Assembly (NCBI RefSeq): GCF_900156505.1
Contig: NZ_FTPR01000001.1
Location: 930,001-994,000 of the forward strand
Source: Yoonia rosea
GTDB lineage: Bacteria; Pseudomonadota; Alphaproteobacteria; Rhodobacterales; Rhodobacteraceae
Length of the DNA stretch: 64,000 nucleotides
Reading direction: 5' to 3'
The notes beneath the pieces were generated by a model. It saw nothing but the letters and a program-made list of their open reading frames with translations. It ran no database searches and was not told the origin of the DNA. The position numbers were made by a program, and so were the translations under genes. Shown in pieces: positions 52,782 through 61,252 of this stretch. Every line of letters starts with the position of its first letter. The first letter of the stretch is position 1.

Positions 52782-53861
52782 ATGACAAACGCTGGTGTCC
52801 TCGCCGACCATCAAATCAGCGATATGATCGCATCGGGTGGCATCACGGCAGAAGCCCCGATCAAGCCCGGCCAAATCCAGCCCGCTTCGCTTGATCTGCG
52901 TCTGGGCACCTCTGCCTACCGCGTCCGCGCATCCTTTCTGGCCGGTCGCCAGCGCACTGTAAAAGAGCGCCTTGCAGATTTTCAAATGCACGAAGTTGAC
53001 CTGACCGGTGGTGCCGTCTTGGAAAAAGGCTGTGTCTATGTCGTCCCCCTGATGGAACGCCTGACCCTGCCCCAAGGCATGACCGCCGCCGCCAGTGCGA
53101 AATCGTCCATCGGGCGGCTTGATCTTTTGACGCGCATTATCACCGACCACGGTGTCGAATTTGACCGCGTACCCGAAGGCTATGACGGTCCGCTTTACGT
53201 AGAAATCTGCCCGCGGTCCTTTTCGGTCGTGGCCCAGCCCGGGCAGATGCTGAACCAGATCATCTTCCGGCAGGGCAAAACCCTGATGTCAGACGATGAT
53301 CTGCGCGCCCTTCACGCGCAAACACCCATTGTATCGGGCGCACCTGTCATCTCGGATGGCTTGGGCTTTTCTGTCGACCTGCGGCCCGAGAGCGGCACCT
53401 TGGTCGGCTACCGCGCCAAACCGCACACGGGTGTCGTGGATCTGGCGAAACTGAACCATTACGACCCGACCGAATTCTGGGAAGAGGTCCATACCAAAGA
53501 CGGCTGGATCATCCTTGATCCCGGTGCGTTCTATATTTTGGTCAGCCGCGAGGCGATTGTGATCCCGCCGATGCAGGCGGCAGAAATGGCCCCCTATCTG
53601 GCGATGGTGGGTGAATTCCGTGTGCATTACGCGGGGTTCTTTGATCCCGGTTTCGGCTATGCCGAGGCGGGCGGCGCAGGATCACGCGGTGTGCTGGAAG
53701 TGCGCTGTCACGAAGCCCCCTTTGTGCTGGAACATGGGCAGGTCGTGGGGCGGTTGGTTTACGACCACATGTCAGCCATGCCAGCCGCTCTTTATGGCCG
53801 CGAGATCAAGTCAAACTATCAGGGTCAGGGCCTGAAGCTATCAAAGCACTTTAAGTCATAA
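52782..53861 (+). CDS. dcd: 2'-deoxycytidine 5'-triphosphate deaminase
   Basis: A 359-residue protein of the long Rhodobacteraceae Dcd type, roughly twice the E. coli length with two dUTPase-fold halves. The first half has IQPASLDLRLG, AASAKSSIGRLDLL (substrate Ser/Arg) and a nearby HGVEFD; the second half repeats strands such as EVRCHEAPFVLEHGQ. It supplies dUTP for thymidylate synthesis. Confidence 0.9.
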   Translation: MTNAGVLADHQISDMIASGGITAEAPIKPGQIQPASLDLRLGTSAYRVRASFLAGRQRTVKERLADFQMHEVDLTGGAVLEKGCVYVVPLMERLTLPQGMTAAASAKSSIGRLDLLTRIITDHGVEFDRVPEGYDGPLYVEICPRSFSVVAQPGQMLNQIIFRQGKTLMSDDDLRALHAQTPIVSGAPVISDGLGFSVDLRPESGTLVGYRAKPHTGVVDLAKLNHYDPTEFWEEVHTKDGWIILDPGAFYILVSREAIVIPPMQAAEMAPYLAMVGEFRVHYAGFFDPGFGYAEAGGAGSRGVLEVRCHEAPFVLEHGQVVGRLVYDHMSAMPAALYGREIKSNYQGQGLKLSKHFKS

Positions 53862-54175
53862 ACTTGGACAAATGGGGCTGTTATGAAGGCCAAGCATCAG
53901 GCGCTGCGTTACGGCACGGACTATCTGTCGTCGCACGGTTTTTGTTCTCAACATATTCAAGAAATGATTTAAATCCAGCGTCATAGCGGGTGCAGGACCC
54001 ACTCATTTGATTGATCCACTTCTGCCCAAAAATCGCCTTTTTTGATATCTAACCCTCACATCAACCATGTTTGGGTATGCAAAATTTACGTTGTTTTCGA
54101 TCCTGTTGGTTAACGGAAAACAATCATGCAGCATCAAGTTTATGTGGTTATCGAGACTTAAAAAGGAATGACTGA
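53862..54175. other. Non-coding interval before the LysM gene
   Basis: 314 bases. I see one 29-codon ORF (53883-53972) with a weak ribosome site and no homologue, and AAAAAGGA near the end as the ribosome site for the LysM gene. The base composition is AT-richer than the flanks. No promoter boxes are convincing. Confidence 0.4.
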
Positions 54176-55225
54176 ATGAAAACGAAATTAATGGTTGCCG
54201 GTGCAATTTTTCTAACAGGAGCTGCGGCAGCAAGCGCACAGGAAGCTTGCACATCTTATACTGTACAGGCGGGCGACTCGCTGAGTGCAATCTCGCGGAC
54301 AGCTTATGGCACAATCAGCTTTCAGCAGATTTGGGATGCCAATCGCGCGGTAATTGGAAGCAACCCCAACGCAATTTCCGTGGGCATGCGCCTTGAGTTG
54401 CCTTGCCTGGACGGAACGCTCGCCAGCGCAACCGACGCAGCCCCGACGCAACGCACCCCAAGCACGAACACAAGCGGCGATAAGGTTAACATCCATCTGA
54501 TCACTGGCAACGACTACAAGCCTTTCACAGACGAAAGCATGGATGGCGGTGGTGTTGTGACACAACTTGTCCGCAATGCTTTGGCAACGGTCCAAGATGA
54601 CGCAGATACGCAGATCACCTTCATCAACGACTGGGGTTCACACATGGAGGTGTTGCTTCCAACAGGCGCCTTTGACGGTACGTTCCCTTGGGTCTTGCCA
54701 AACTGCGAAGCAGCGACATTGACCGCAGACATGCAGGCACGGTGCGATAACTACCGGTTTGCAGATCCCGTTTACGAAATCGTAACCGGTATGTTCACTC
54801 TGAACGGCAACCCACTTGGCACGACAACATCGGCTGCAGATTTTTCTGGCAAGAACGTATGTGTTCCTGAAGGCTACAGCGCAATCGTTCTTGCAGCCGC
54901 TGGCGTTGATGCTGACAGCGTAAACTATGTTTCCCCCGCTACGCCCGAAGCATGCTTCGACGCGCTGTTGGCCGGTACTGTGGATGCTGTCGAACTTGAG
55001 CAAGCGCAGGCCGCCGATATCGTTACGCGCCTTGGTTTGGATGATCAAATTGCCGTGAACGATCAGGTATCATCGGTGAGCGTGCTGACTGTATATGTTC
55101 ACAAGAATAACCCTGATGGGGATGCGATCTTGGAAGCAATCAACACTGGTCTCGAAAACATTCGTAGCAACGGTGTGTGGTTCCGGACGGTGCAGGACGG
55201 CTTCAGAGCTTACTACAACGAGTAA
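54176..55225 (+). CDS. Exported LysM plus solute-binding (SBP_bac_3) fusion protein
   Basis: A 349-residue protein. Signal peptide MKTKLMVAGAIFLTGAAAASA; LysM domain about 25-75 (SYTVQAGDSLSAISRTAYG, IWDANR, AISVGMRLELP); polar linker 78-100; then a family-3 extracellular solute-binding domain 103-349 (NDYKPFTDESMDGGGVVTQL, FADPVYEIVTGMF, GKNVCVPEGYS). The LysM should tether it to peptidoglycan. No permease or ATPase is nearby, so a sensing or receptor role is possible. Ends at a strong hairpin. Confidence 0.85.
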   Translation: MKTKLMVAGAIFLTGAAAASAQEACTSYTVQAGDSLSAISRTAYGTISFQQIWDANRAVIGSNPNAISVGMRLELPCLDGTLASATDAAPTQRTPSTNTSGDKVNIHLITGNDYKPFTDESMDGGGVVTQLVRNALATVQDDADTQITFINDWGSHMEVLLPTGAFDGTFPWVLPNCEAATLTADMQARCDNYRFADPVYEIVTGMFTLNGNPLGTTTSAADFSGKNVCVPEGYSAIVLAAAGVDADSVNYVSPATPEACFDALLAGTVDAVELEQAQAADIVTRLGLDDQIAVNDQVSSVSVLTVYVHKNNPDGDAILEAINTGLENIRSNGVWFRTVQDGFRAYYNE

Positions 55226-55236
55226 ACAAACAACAC

Positions 55237-55265
55237 TGCCTGGCAGCGCACCACGTTGCCAGGCA
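55237..55265 (+). terminator. Hairpin after the LysM gene
   Basis: TGCCTGGCA pairs perfectly with TGCCAGGCA (9 bp, 11-base loop), 12 bases after the stop. The tail is ACTTATACC, so termination is likely but not classical. Confidence 0.6.
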
Positions 55266-55469
55266 ACTTATACCGACGACCAGCCCCGAAAAAATTGGCC
55301 CGACGAGGGTGCAGGACATTTGGCTGAACGTCCTCAGTTTTCTTCCTGAAACTGCCCACCTTGATGGTTGCGATGCGGTTGCAAAAAAGCAAAGAATAAG
55401 CCATGCAAAATGCAACAACAGACGGATATCTCAGGATGTTTTGGTTTAGGATAGTATCGGAAATTTAAG

Positions 55470-56090
55470 ATGAAAATCAAACTTGCACGCAGAATAAATG
55501 CATGCCACGCAACATTTCGGTTGTTTTTATGTACGATCTCGACGGCCTTGGGCCTTTGCGCAGCTTTCGTCGGCACTGCCTCCGCACAAGCCGCGAATAC
55601 AGTCACGCTTAAGACTGATGGCGGGGAAGATGTTACCGGAGAGCTTGTTGAATTTTCCAATAATTTGTTCCGGATTCAGGCGCGTGTGGGCCTTATTGCA
55701 ATCCCGGCCGACGGGGTGACTTGCATCGGGGCAGCCTGCCCCGAAGGAACACGCCTGGAAACCACAGGTCCTGTGATCACGCTCACTGCTCGTGACGGCT
55801 CGGCGACCGTCTCAGGAAATCTTATCGAAATTTCAAATGGGCAATATGTGCTTGCAACAGACATCGGCGAGATGCGTATCGATCAGTCGATGGTGGATTG
55901 CGAAGGATCAGCCTGTGTCGAAGCTCAGACCGCGATTGGCGGCAACGTTGTACTGACCGGCGGTGGCGCGACAATTGAAGGTATTCTGGTCGAAGACTTG
56001 GAAGATTCATTTCTTGTCGATGTTGCCAATCTCGGTGTTGTTCGCGTGCGGAAGGATACGTTCACTTGCACGGGTGCAGGATGCCCCTAG
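55470..56090 (+). CDS. Exported protein of three cysteine-pair repeats
   Basis: A 206-residue protein with a signal peptide (cleavage near GTASAQA) and three tandem repeats of about 45-48 residues. Each starts V-x-L-(K/T/..)-x-D-G, has G-x-L-(V/I)-E-x-(S/D)-N-x-x-(F/Y), and ends C-x-G-x-x-C: TCIGAACP, DCEGSACV, TCTGAGCP. Similar single modules occur, to my memory, in front of substrate-binding/OmpA proteins in Rhodobacteraceae. Here the module stands alone. Each cysteine pair likely forms a local disulfide. Function unknown. Confidence 0.75.
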   Translation: MKIKLARRINACHATFRLFLCTISTALGLCAAFVGTASAQAANTVTLKTDGGEDVTGELVEFSNNLFRIQARVGLIAIPADGVTCIGAACPEGTRLETTGPVITLTARDGSATVSGNLIEISNGQYVLATDIGEMRIDQSMVDCEGSACVEAQTAIGGNVVLTGGGATIEGILVEDLEDSFLVDVANLGVVRVRKDTFTCTGAGCP

Positions 56091-56393
56091 CGATACATCA
56101 CCGGTTTCCTGTTTGCTGCGAAAGACAAACCGCCAACGCAAATCCTTAAAGCCGTTGATGCACTTTCGGGCGTGAGGTGTGAGGTGATCGTAAGATAAGG
56201 CAATGTAGGCCATACCGGCCCACTGGCAGCTAAAAAACTCGATATTTAGCGGGCTTATCCATCTTCGAACGCGCGGCTGGTTCTCATGATTTGTCGCTTG
56301 TTTCTGCCAAAAATAGCAGATGGTTCTGCCTCCTATTTACAAGTGTTCCAGCGACTCGTTACGCAGGAAAGACTGGCTCGTCTGGAGATTTGA
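56091..56393. other. Non-coding interval before the VWA gene
   Basis: 303 bases. The frame of the preceding gene stays open for 35 codons after its stop, but nothing recognisable is encoded. GGAG about 7 bases before 56394 is the VWA ribosome site. No clear promoter, terminator or repeat. Confidence 0.4.
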
Positions 56394-58070
56394 ATGCGCT
56401 TCTTTGCTTTGGTTTTGGCTGCAACGATATCGACAACTGCTGTCGCTCAAGACAGCGCAGGTACCGTCTTGGTGCTCGACGGCTCTGGGTCCATGTGGGG
56501 ACAGATTGATGGCGAGGCCAAGATCACTATTGCGCAGCAGGCTGTTGGTGCAATTTTGGATGATTTTCCGCAGGATCAGCGGCTAGGCCTCACGCTCTAT
56601 GGGCATCGACAGGAAGGAAGCTGCCGAGATATCCAGACGATCGTTGCTCCTGCGCTCGGCACTGCAAGCGAAGTGCGCACCGCAGTGAATAATATACGTC
56701 CACTTGGCAAGACACCAATGACCGACGCGATTATCGCCGCGGCAGAGACGCTCGATTACACCAACCAAGCTGCGACCGTCATTTTGGTATCCGATGGGGT
56801 TGAAACCTGTAACCCAGATCCATGTGCCGCGGCACGCCGTCTTGATGATGCGGGCGTCAATTTCACTGCACATGTGATTGGCTTCGATGTCGATGACCCT
56901 ATCGCGCTTGGGCAGATGCAGTGTATCGCGTATGAAACCGGAGGTCGCTTTCTGAGGGCTGCAGATGCGACGGAACTCAAAGATGCTATTGCAACCGTTG
57001 CTGCAGAACCAGAGATTGAAACAGAGGTGCTCGTTACGCCCGACGCAACGCTCGATGCGCCCGCGACGGCTATGGCAGGTGCCACCATCACAGTGCGTTG
57101 GAATGGCCCGGCCGCAGCTGGCGATAGCCTGACCATCGCGGCTCCAGATACCCAGAGCTTTGTGTATGTCGCTGAAGGTCAGCCGGCTCAACTCCGAATG
57201 CCCGCCGATCCTGGTGTTTATGAAATACGCTATATCTACGGCCCAAACGATGAGATCGCAGCAACGCATCGCATTACGGTAACGCCTGCTGACGCTTTCA
57301 TTGACGCGCCTGCAAACGCCATTGCTGGTGAAACGCTCCTCTTGGTCTGGTCCGGCCCTGACAACGAAGGCGATTACCTTGCAGTTGGTCCGGCGGGTAG
57401 CGAAGCTTACATTAATTTTGCTTACCTTTACCAAGGCAATCCCGCGCCATTGGTGATGCCCATTGAGCCGGGTGTCTACGAACTCCGATATCATGAGGGA
57501 CAGAACGACGCCGTCGTCTTCGCAAGATCTATAGAAGTGAATGCCGCTGATATTCACGTCGCGGTACCCGCTTCAGCGCCTGCCGGTGAAACGCTTCAGT
57601 TGCCCTGGGTCGGGCCGGAAAATGAGGGGGACTACCTTGCTGTCGGTCAGGTTGGCGGAGAGGGGTACATCAACTTCGCTTACCTCTATGAAGGAAACCC
57701 CGCACCTTTGGTAATGCCGGTTGTGCCGGGTGAGTATGAAATCAGATATCATGCGGGTCAGGACGAGACTGTCCTGTTCACCAGCACGATTGATCTGACA
57801 CCGGTTACAGCGACCCTCGAAGCGGCGGAAACGGCCAAAGCAGGCGAAATACTCACCGTCACTTGGGATGGTCCAGGCTATGTGTACGACTTTGTCGCGA
57901 TTGGTGCATTGGATGAAGAAGGATACCAGTCGGGAAGCTGGCGCTATACCCACGAAGGCAACCCGTTGACGATCACCGCACCATTGGCGCCCGGCCAGTA
58001 TGAGGTGAGGTATTTTCTAGGACAGGGCGAAGTGGCGATCGCAAGCCGACCGCTCATTGTCACCGAATAA
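56394..58070 (+). CDS. Exported VWA-domain protein with four Ig-like repeats
   Basis: A 558-residue protein. Signal peptide to AVAQ (about residue 19); von Willebrand A domain 22-205 with MIDAS D29-G-S-G-S and the threonine in GKTPMTDAI; then four beta-sandwich repeats of 80-90 residues, each opening with (D/A)APA-x-A-x-AGxT-(I/L)-x-(V/L)-x-W-x-GP and closing PGxYEIRYxxG. The repeats resemble each other closely in WSGPDNEGDYLAVG and WVGPENEGDYLAVG. It probably binds partners through a metal ion at the cell envelope or outside the cell; no partner is visible. Confidence 0.85.
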   Translation: MRFFALVLAATISTTAVAQDSAGTVLVLDGSGSMWGQIDGEAKITIAQQAVGAILDDFPQDQRLGLTLYGHRQEGSCRDIQTIVAPALGTASEVRTAVNNIRPLGKTPMTDAIIAAAETLDYTNQAATVILVSDGVETCNPDPCAAARRLDDAGVNFTAHVIGFDVDDPIALGQMQCIAYETGGRFLRAADATELKDAIATVAAEPEIETEVLVTPDATLDAPATAMAGATITVRWNGPAAAGDSLTIAAPDTQSFVYVAEGQPAQLRMPADPGVYEIRYIYGPNDEIAATHRITVTPADAFIDAPANAIAGETLLLVWSGPDNEGDYLAVGPAGSEAYINFAYLYQGNPAPLVMPIEPGVYELRYHEGQNDAVVFARSIEVNAADIHVAVPASAPAGETLQLPWVGPENEGDYLAVGQVGGEGYINFAYLYEGNPAPLVMPVVPGEYEIRYHAGQDETVLFTSTIDLTPVTATLEAAETAKAGEILTVTWDGPGYVYDFVAIGALDEEGYQSGSWRYTHEGNPLTITAPLAPGQYEVRYFLGQGEVAIASRPLIVTE

Positions 58071-58572
58071 TTGAATGGGGCAGATCAATTTCAAGTGGAC
58101 TGGCCAATGTCCTCAGGCTTTCACCTTTGCAACCGAAAGTCCTTTTGCACGCTGTTGTAAGAATTACTCGGCGGAACAGACGTCTTGAAAGGCTGCAATA
58201 CCAGGTGTGATGTGATCCACTTCACGATTGGATTGGGGTGTAATGAGGTCTTTCATTTTATTGGCGACGCCTGTTCATTCGCCATCTTCAGCTGGGTTGC
58301 GTTCGCCGAGGATGGTGTACGTCAATGTCGTAAGCGCCTGCAGTGTTTCCGCGTTGTGCTCTTCTCGTGCAGCCAACGTGGTGAGGGTGTTCGAAGTGCC
58401 GCGCACTCAGCTGCTGCAAGCTCACCAGCCGATCCGGGGGGCAGACGGTGTCAGGCAGGACATCGCGCCAACCGTAACGTTCAAACATCACAAAAACTGA
58501 ACGCCGGATGCTCTGGCTTGAAACAACGAGAGACCTGTCTGGACCAAAAACCAGAGCTAAAGCCCGGCTTTC
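58071..58572. other. 502-base interval without a recognisable gene
   Basis: Several ORFs of 60-130 codons exist on both strands but overlap one another in different frames and have poor starts and no familiar domain. The stretch looks like decayed sequence. It separates the accessory exported-protein region from conserved scpAB. Confidence 0.4.
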
Positions 58573-58773
58573 CTACCGCATGAACCGCCGCGCGGCATTA
58601 AGCCCGCGTTGCGCCTTTTGCGCGGTCTGCTGTGCGTTCTTGGCCTGCGCGCGTTCTTCCGATGTCATATCCTCGGGCCGTTTGCCCTTGTTCGCCATCA
58701 GAGCCATGCCCTTGCTCATGCCTTTGCGCATCAGCATCCGCAGGCCCATATTGATCAGTTGATTCATATTCAT
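58573..58773 (-). CDS. Small conserved Met/Lys-rich protein
   Basis: A 66-residue protein starting MNMNQLINMGLRMLMRKGMS and ending AQKAQRGLNAARRFMR, with many Met, Lys, Arg and Gln. Preceded by AGAGGG. The N-terminal half could be an amphipathic helix, the C-terminal half a basic helix. Adjacent to scpB on the same strand. Function unknown. Confidence 0.75.
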   Translation of the reverse strand: MNMNQLINMGLRMLMRKGMSKGMALMANKGKRPEDMTSEERAQAKNAQQTAQKAQRGLNAARRFMR

Positions 58774-58815
58774 CTGCGACTCCCTCTCTGCTTAACGCGA
58801 TATAAGACCTGCGGA

Positions 58816-59472
58816 TTAATCTTCAAATAATTCGGACTGATCATCGTCATCATCATCATCATCGTCGGTCTCGCCCAAAAGCTGGGCGCCCGGTGGTGGA
58901 CGGTTTTCCAGAAGGCCTGCAGAGCGCAATTCCTTGAGGCCCGGCAGATCACGGGCGTTTTCCAGACCGAAGTGATCAAGGAACCCCTGCGTCACCACAA
59001 ATGTCACAGGCCGCCCCGGTGTCATCTTGCGGCGGCCAAAGCGGATCCATTCCAGTTCGATCAACTGGTCAATCGTGCCACGGCTGACGCTGACACCGCG
59101 GATCTCTTCGATCTCGGCGCGCGTGACGGGCTGGTGGTAGGCCACAATTGCCAAGGTTTCGATCGCGGCACGGCTCAGCTTGCGCGTCTCGACCGTTTCT
59201 TTTTGCATCAAGAACCCCAGATCGGGTGCTGTGCGGATGGCCCAGGCATCGCCCACCTTTACCACATTCACCCCGCGCCCTTCATAGCGTTTGCGCAGAT
59301 GCGCAATCGCCTCGGCGGGGTCACACCCATGCGGCATCCGCCCAGTCAATTCAGTGATCGTCACCGGATCGGCGGTGGCAAACAAGATCGCCTCGACCAT
59401 GCGCTCCTGTTCGCCCATCGGCGGCGCTTCAAAGAGGCTTTCGTTCTTGGGGGTCTCTGTCTTAGCCATCAC
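58816..59472 (-). CDS. scpB: Segregation and condensation protein B
   Basis: A 218-residue ScpB with two winged-helix domains: EAILFATADPVTITEL, LSRAAIETLAIVAYHQPVTRAEIEEIRGVSV and GRPVTFVVTQGFLDHFGL. It binds ScpA and Smc in chromosome condensation. The C-terminus carries nine consecutive Asp from a CAT/CGT trinucleotide run (58845-58865 region). Overlaps scpA by 11 bases. Confidence 0.96.
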   Translation of the reverse strand: MMAKTETPKNESLFEAPPMGEQERMVEAILFATADPVTITELTGRMPHGCDPAEAIAHLRKRYEGRGVNVVKVGDAWAIRTAPDLGFLMQKETVETRKLSRAAIETLAIVAYHQPVTRAEIEEIRGVSVSRGTIDQLIELEWIRFGRRKMTPGRPVTFVVTQGFLDHFGLENARDLPGLKELRSAGLLENRPPPGAQLLGETDDDDDDDDDQSELFED

Positions 59473-60256
59473 GCGGGTCTTTCTTGCGGATTTCGATCGG
59501 GGCGAACATCTCGCCCTGCCGGATTTCTATTTTGCCTTCTTTCGCCAGTTCCAACGAAGCGGCAAAGGTTGCCGCAGTGGTCGAGCGGCGGCGTTGCGGG
59601 TCGGCATCCCAGCCATCGGGAAGGTAGCTTACAATATCGGTCCAGTTGCCCGCAAAGCCGATCAGCGACCGCATCCGCTCCAGCGCCTGTTCCATCGTCA
59701 TCACATGCTGACGGTCCATCACAAAGGGGCGGAAATCGTCGCGGGTGCGGATACGGGCATAGCCCTGCATCAGGTCCAGCAGCGTCGCGGTATAGGTCAC
59801 GCGGCGGACGCGCTGCACGTCTTCGGTGATCCCGCGTGCAAAAAAATCGCGGCCTAACTGATCGCGCGCCATCAATTGGGCTGCGGCATTGCGCATCGCC
59901 TCGAGCCGTTCCAACTGGAACGCAAGGTGTGCCGCCAATTCCTCGCCGGACGGCCCCTCCTCGGACGGGTCAGGTGGCAGCAAGAGCCGCGATTTGAGGA
60001 AGGCAAGCCAGGCCGCCATCACCAGATAATCCGCAGCAAGTTCCAGACGCAGCCGCTTGGCCTGTTCCACAAAGGCCAGATATTGTTCGGCCAAAGCCAG
60101 AATGGAAATCTGGCGCAGGTCCACTTTCTGTGTGCGCGACAGCGTCAACAACAGATCGAGCGGGCCCTCGAATGCGCCCACATCAACGATCAAGGCCTCA
60201 GCGGCGACACGCTCGCTGACACTGATCGTGTCTTCCTGGAAATCTTCGCCCTGCAT
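59462..60256 (-). CDS. scpA: Segregation and condensation protein A
   Basis: A 264-residue kleisin: DVGAFEGPLDLLLTLSRTQKVDLRQI at the N-terminus and a C-terminal winged helix around RRSTTAATFAASLELAKEG. It bridges Smc heads with ScpB. Starts 6 bases after the nagZ stop on the same strand. Confidence 0.96.
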   Translation of the reverse strand: MQGEDFQEDTISVSERVAAEALIVDVGAFEGPLDLLLTLSRTQKVDLRQISILALAEQYLAFVEQAKRLRLELAADYLVMAAWLAFLKSRLLLPPDPSEEGPSGEELAAHLAFQLERLEAMRNAAAQLMARDQLGRDFFARGITEDVQRVRRVTYTATLLDLMQGYARIRTRDDFRPFVMDRQHVMTMEQALERMRSLIGFAGNWTDIVSYLPDGWDADPQRRRSTTAATFAASLELAKEGKIEIRQGEMFAPIEIRKKDPRDG

Positions 60257-60262
60257 CTGCCC

Positions 60263-61252
60263 TCAGCCTAAGTGACGGCCAAGTTCCGCTTCCAGCGCCC
60301 CGATGTCAATATTTGCAGGTGTTTTTCGCAATGCCAAAGCACGATTTGCGCGGGTTATGGCCGCGTCCGTCATCACGCCCGACGCCTGTGCTACCGCCGC
60401 CATTTCATCCGCCTTGCCGTTGCAATGCAGGATAATATCACAGCCCGCCGCAATGCTGGCCGCTGCACGCTGCGCGACCGTCCCCGAGAGCGCCTCCATC
60501 GACAGATCATCGGTCATCAAAAGACCATCGAAACCAATGCCCTTGCGGATCACTTCCATCATTTTAGCGGATGTTGTGGCGGGATTGGCGGGATCGATAT
60601 CCGAGAACACGATATGCGCAGTCATCCCCATCGGCAGATCGGACAGCGCCGCAAAAGGCGCGAAATCCCATGCGTCCAATTCCGGCCGCGGCGCATCCAC
60701 ACGCGGCAGGTCCTTGTGGCTATCCACCGCCGCCCGCCCGTATCCCGGGATATGTTTCAGCACCGGCAGTACCCCACCGGCCAGATGCGCGTCCGCACAG
60801 ACGCGGCAGGCCTCAACGACGGTCTGCACATCATACCCGTAAAGGCGGTTTTTCAGGACCGGATGCGTTGCCTCTTCGGCGATATCGGCCAAGGGGGCGC
60901 AATTGGCATCAATCCCGACGTCATGCAGTTCTACGGCGATCAACCGGTTGCGGACCCAATGGGCCCGCAGCGGATCAGTGGCGCGCGCCATCTGGTCCAA
61001 GGCAGGCAGGTATTCGCGCCAATGCGGGCTCCGCATCCGCTGAACGCGCCCGCCCTCTTGATCAATCAGGATCATCGCGTCGCGCTGGACCGCTTCGCGC
61101 AGACTATGCGTCAGGCGGCGCAACTGGTCAGGGTTGTCGATATTGCGCGCAAAAAGGATAAAGCCAAGCGGCTGGACCTCGCGGAAAAAGCCGCGTTCCC
61201 AATCCGTGATCTTCAGCCCCTCGGGGCCGAAAATCGTCGCATTCATCGTCAC
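60263..61252 (-). CDS. nagZ: Beta-N-acetylhexosaminidase NagZ
   Basis: A 329-residue GH3 enzyme of peptidoglycan recycling. IDQEGGRVQRM, LKHIPGYG with K166-H167, and the catalytic D177-S-H179 in AVDSHKDLP are present; the nucleophile aspartate is in LLMTDDLSMEAL. The third residue of the usual PGHG motif is Tyr (Y171). It starts 1 base from the SPOR gene stop. Confidence 0.95.
   Translation of the reverse strand: MTMNATIFGPEGLKITDWERGFFREVQPLGFILFARNIDNPDQLRRLTHSLREAVQRDAMILIDQEGGRVQRMRSPHWREYLPALDQMARATDPLRAHWVRNRLIAVELHDVGIDANCAPLADIAEEATHPVLKNRLYGYDVQTVVEACRVCADAHLAGGVLPVLKHIPGYGRAAVDSHKDLPRVDAPRPELDAWDFAPFAALSDLPMGMTAHIVFSDIDPANPATTSAKMMEVIRKGIGFDGLLMTDDLSMEALSGTVAQRAAASIAAGCDIILHCNGKADEMAAVAQASGVMTDAAITRANRALALRKTPANIDIGALEAELGRHLG

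Noticed and set aside
53883..53972. 29-codon ORF upstream of the LysM gene
   Set aside because: Weak ribosome site, no homologue, no signal or terminator; not enough to call a gene.
53988..55317. The 11-mer GGGTGCAGGAC at 53988 and 55307, upstream of two exported-protein genes
   Set aside because: Only two copies with no extended similarity or symmetry; probably chance.
56091..56198. Open frame continuing 35 codons after the stop of the triple-repeat protein
   Set aside because: No fourth repeat or domain is encoded; the stop follows a complete third module, so read-through is unlikely.
58228..58500. 90-codon ORF in the interval before scpB
   Set aside because: No ribosome site or family resemblance, and overlapped by equally long frames on both strands.
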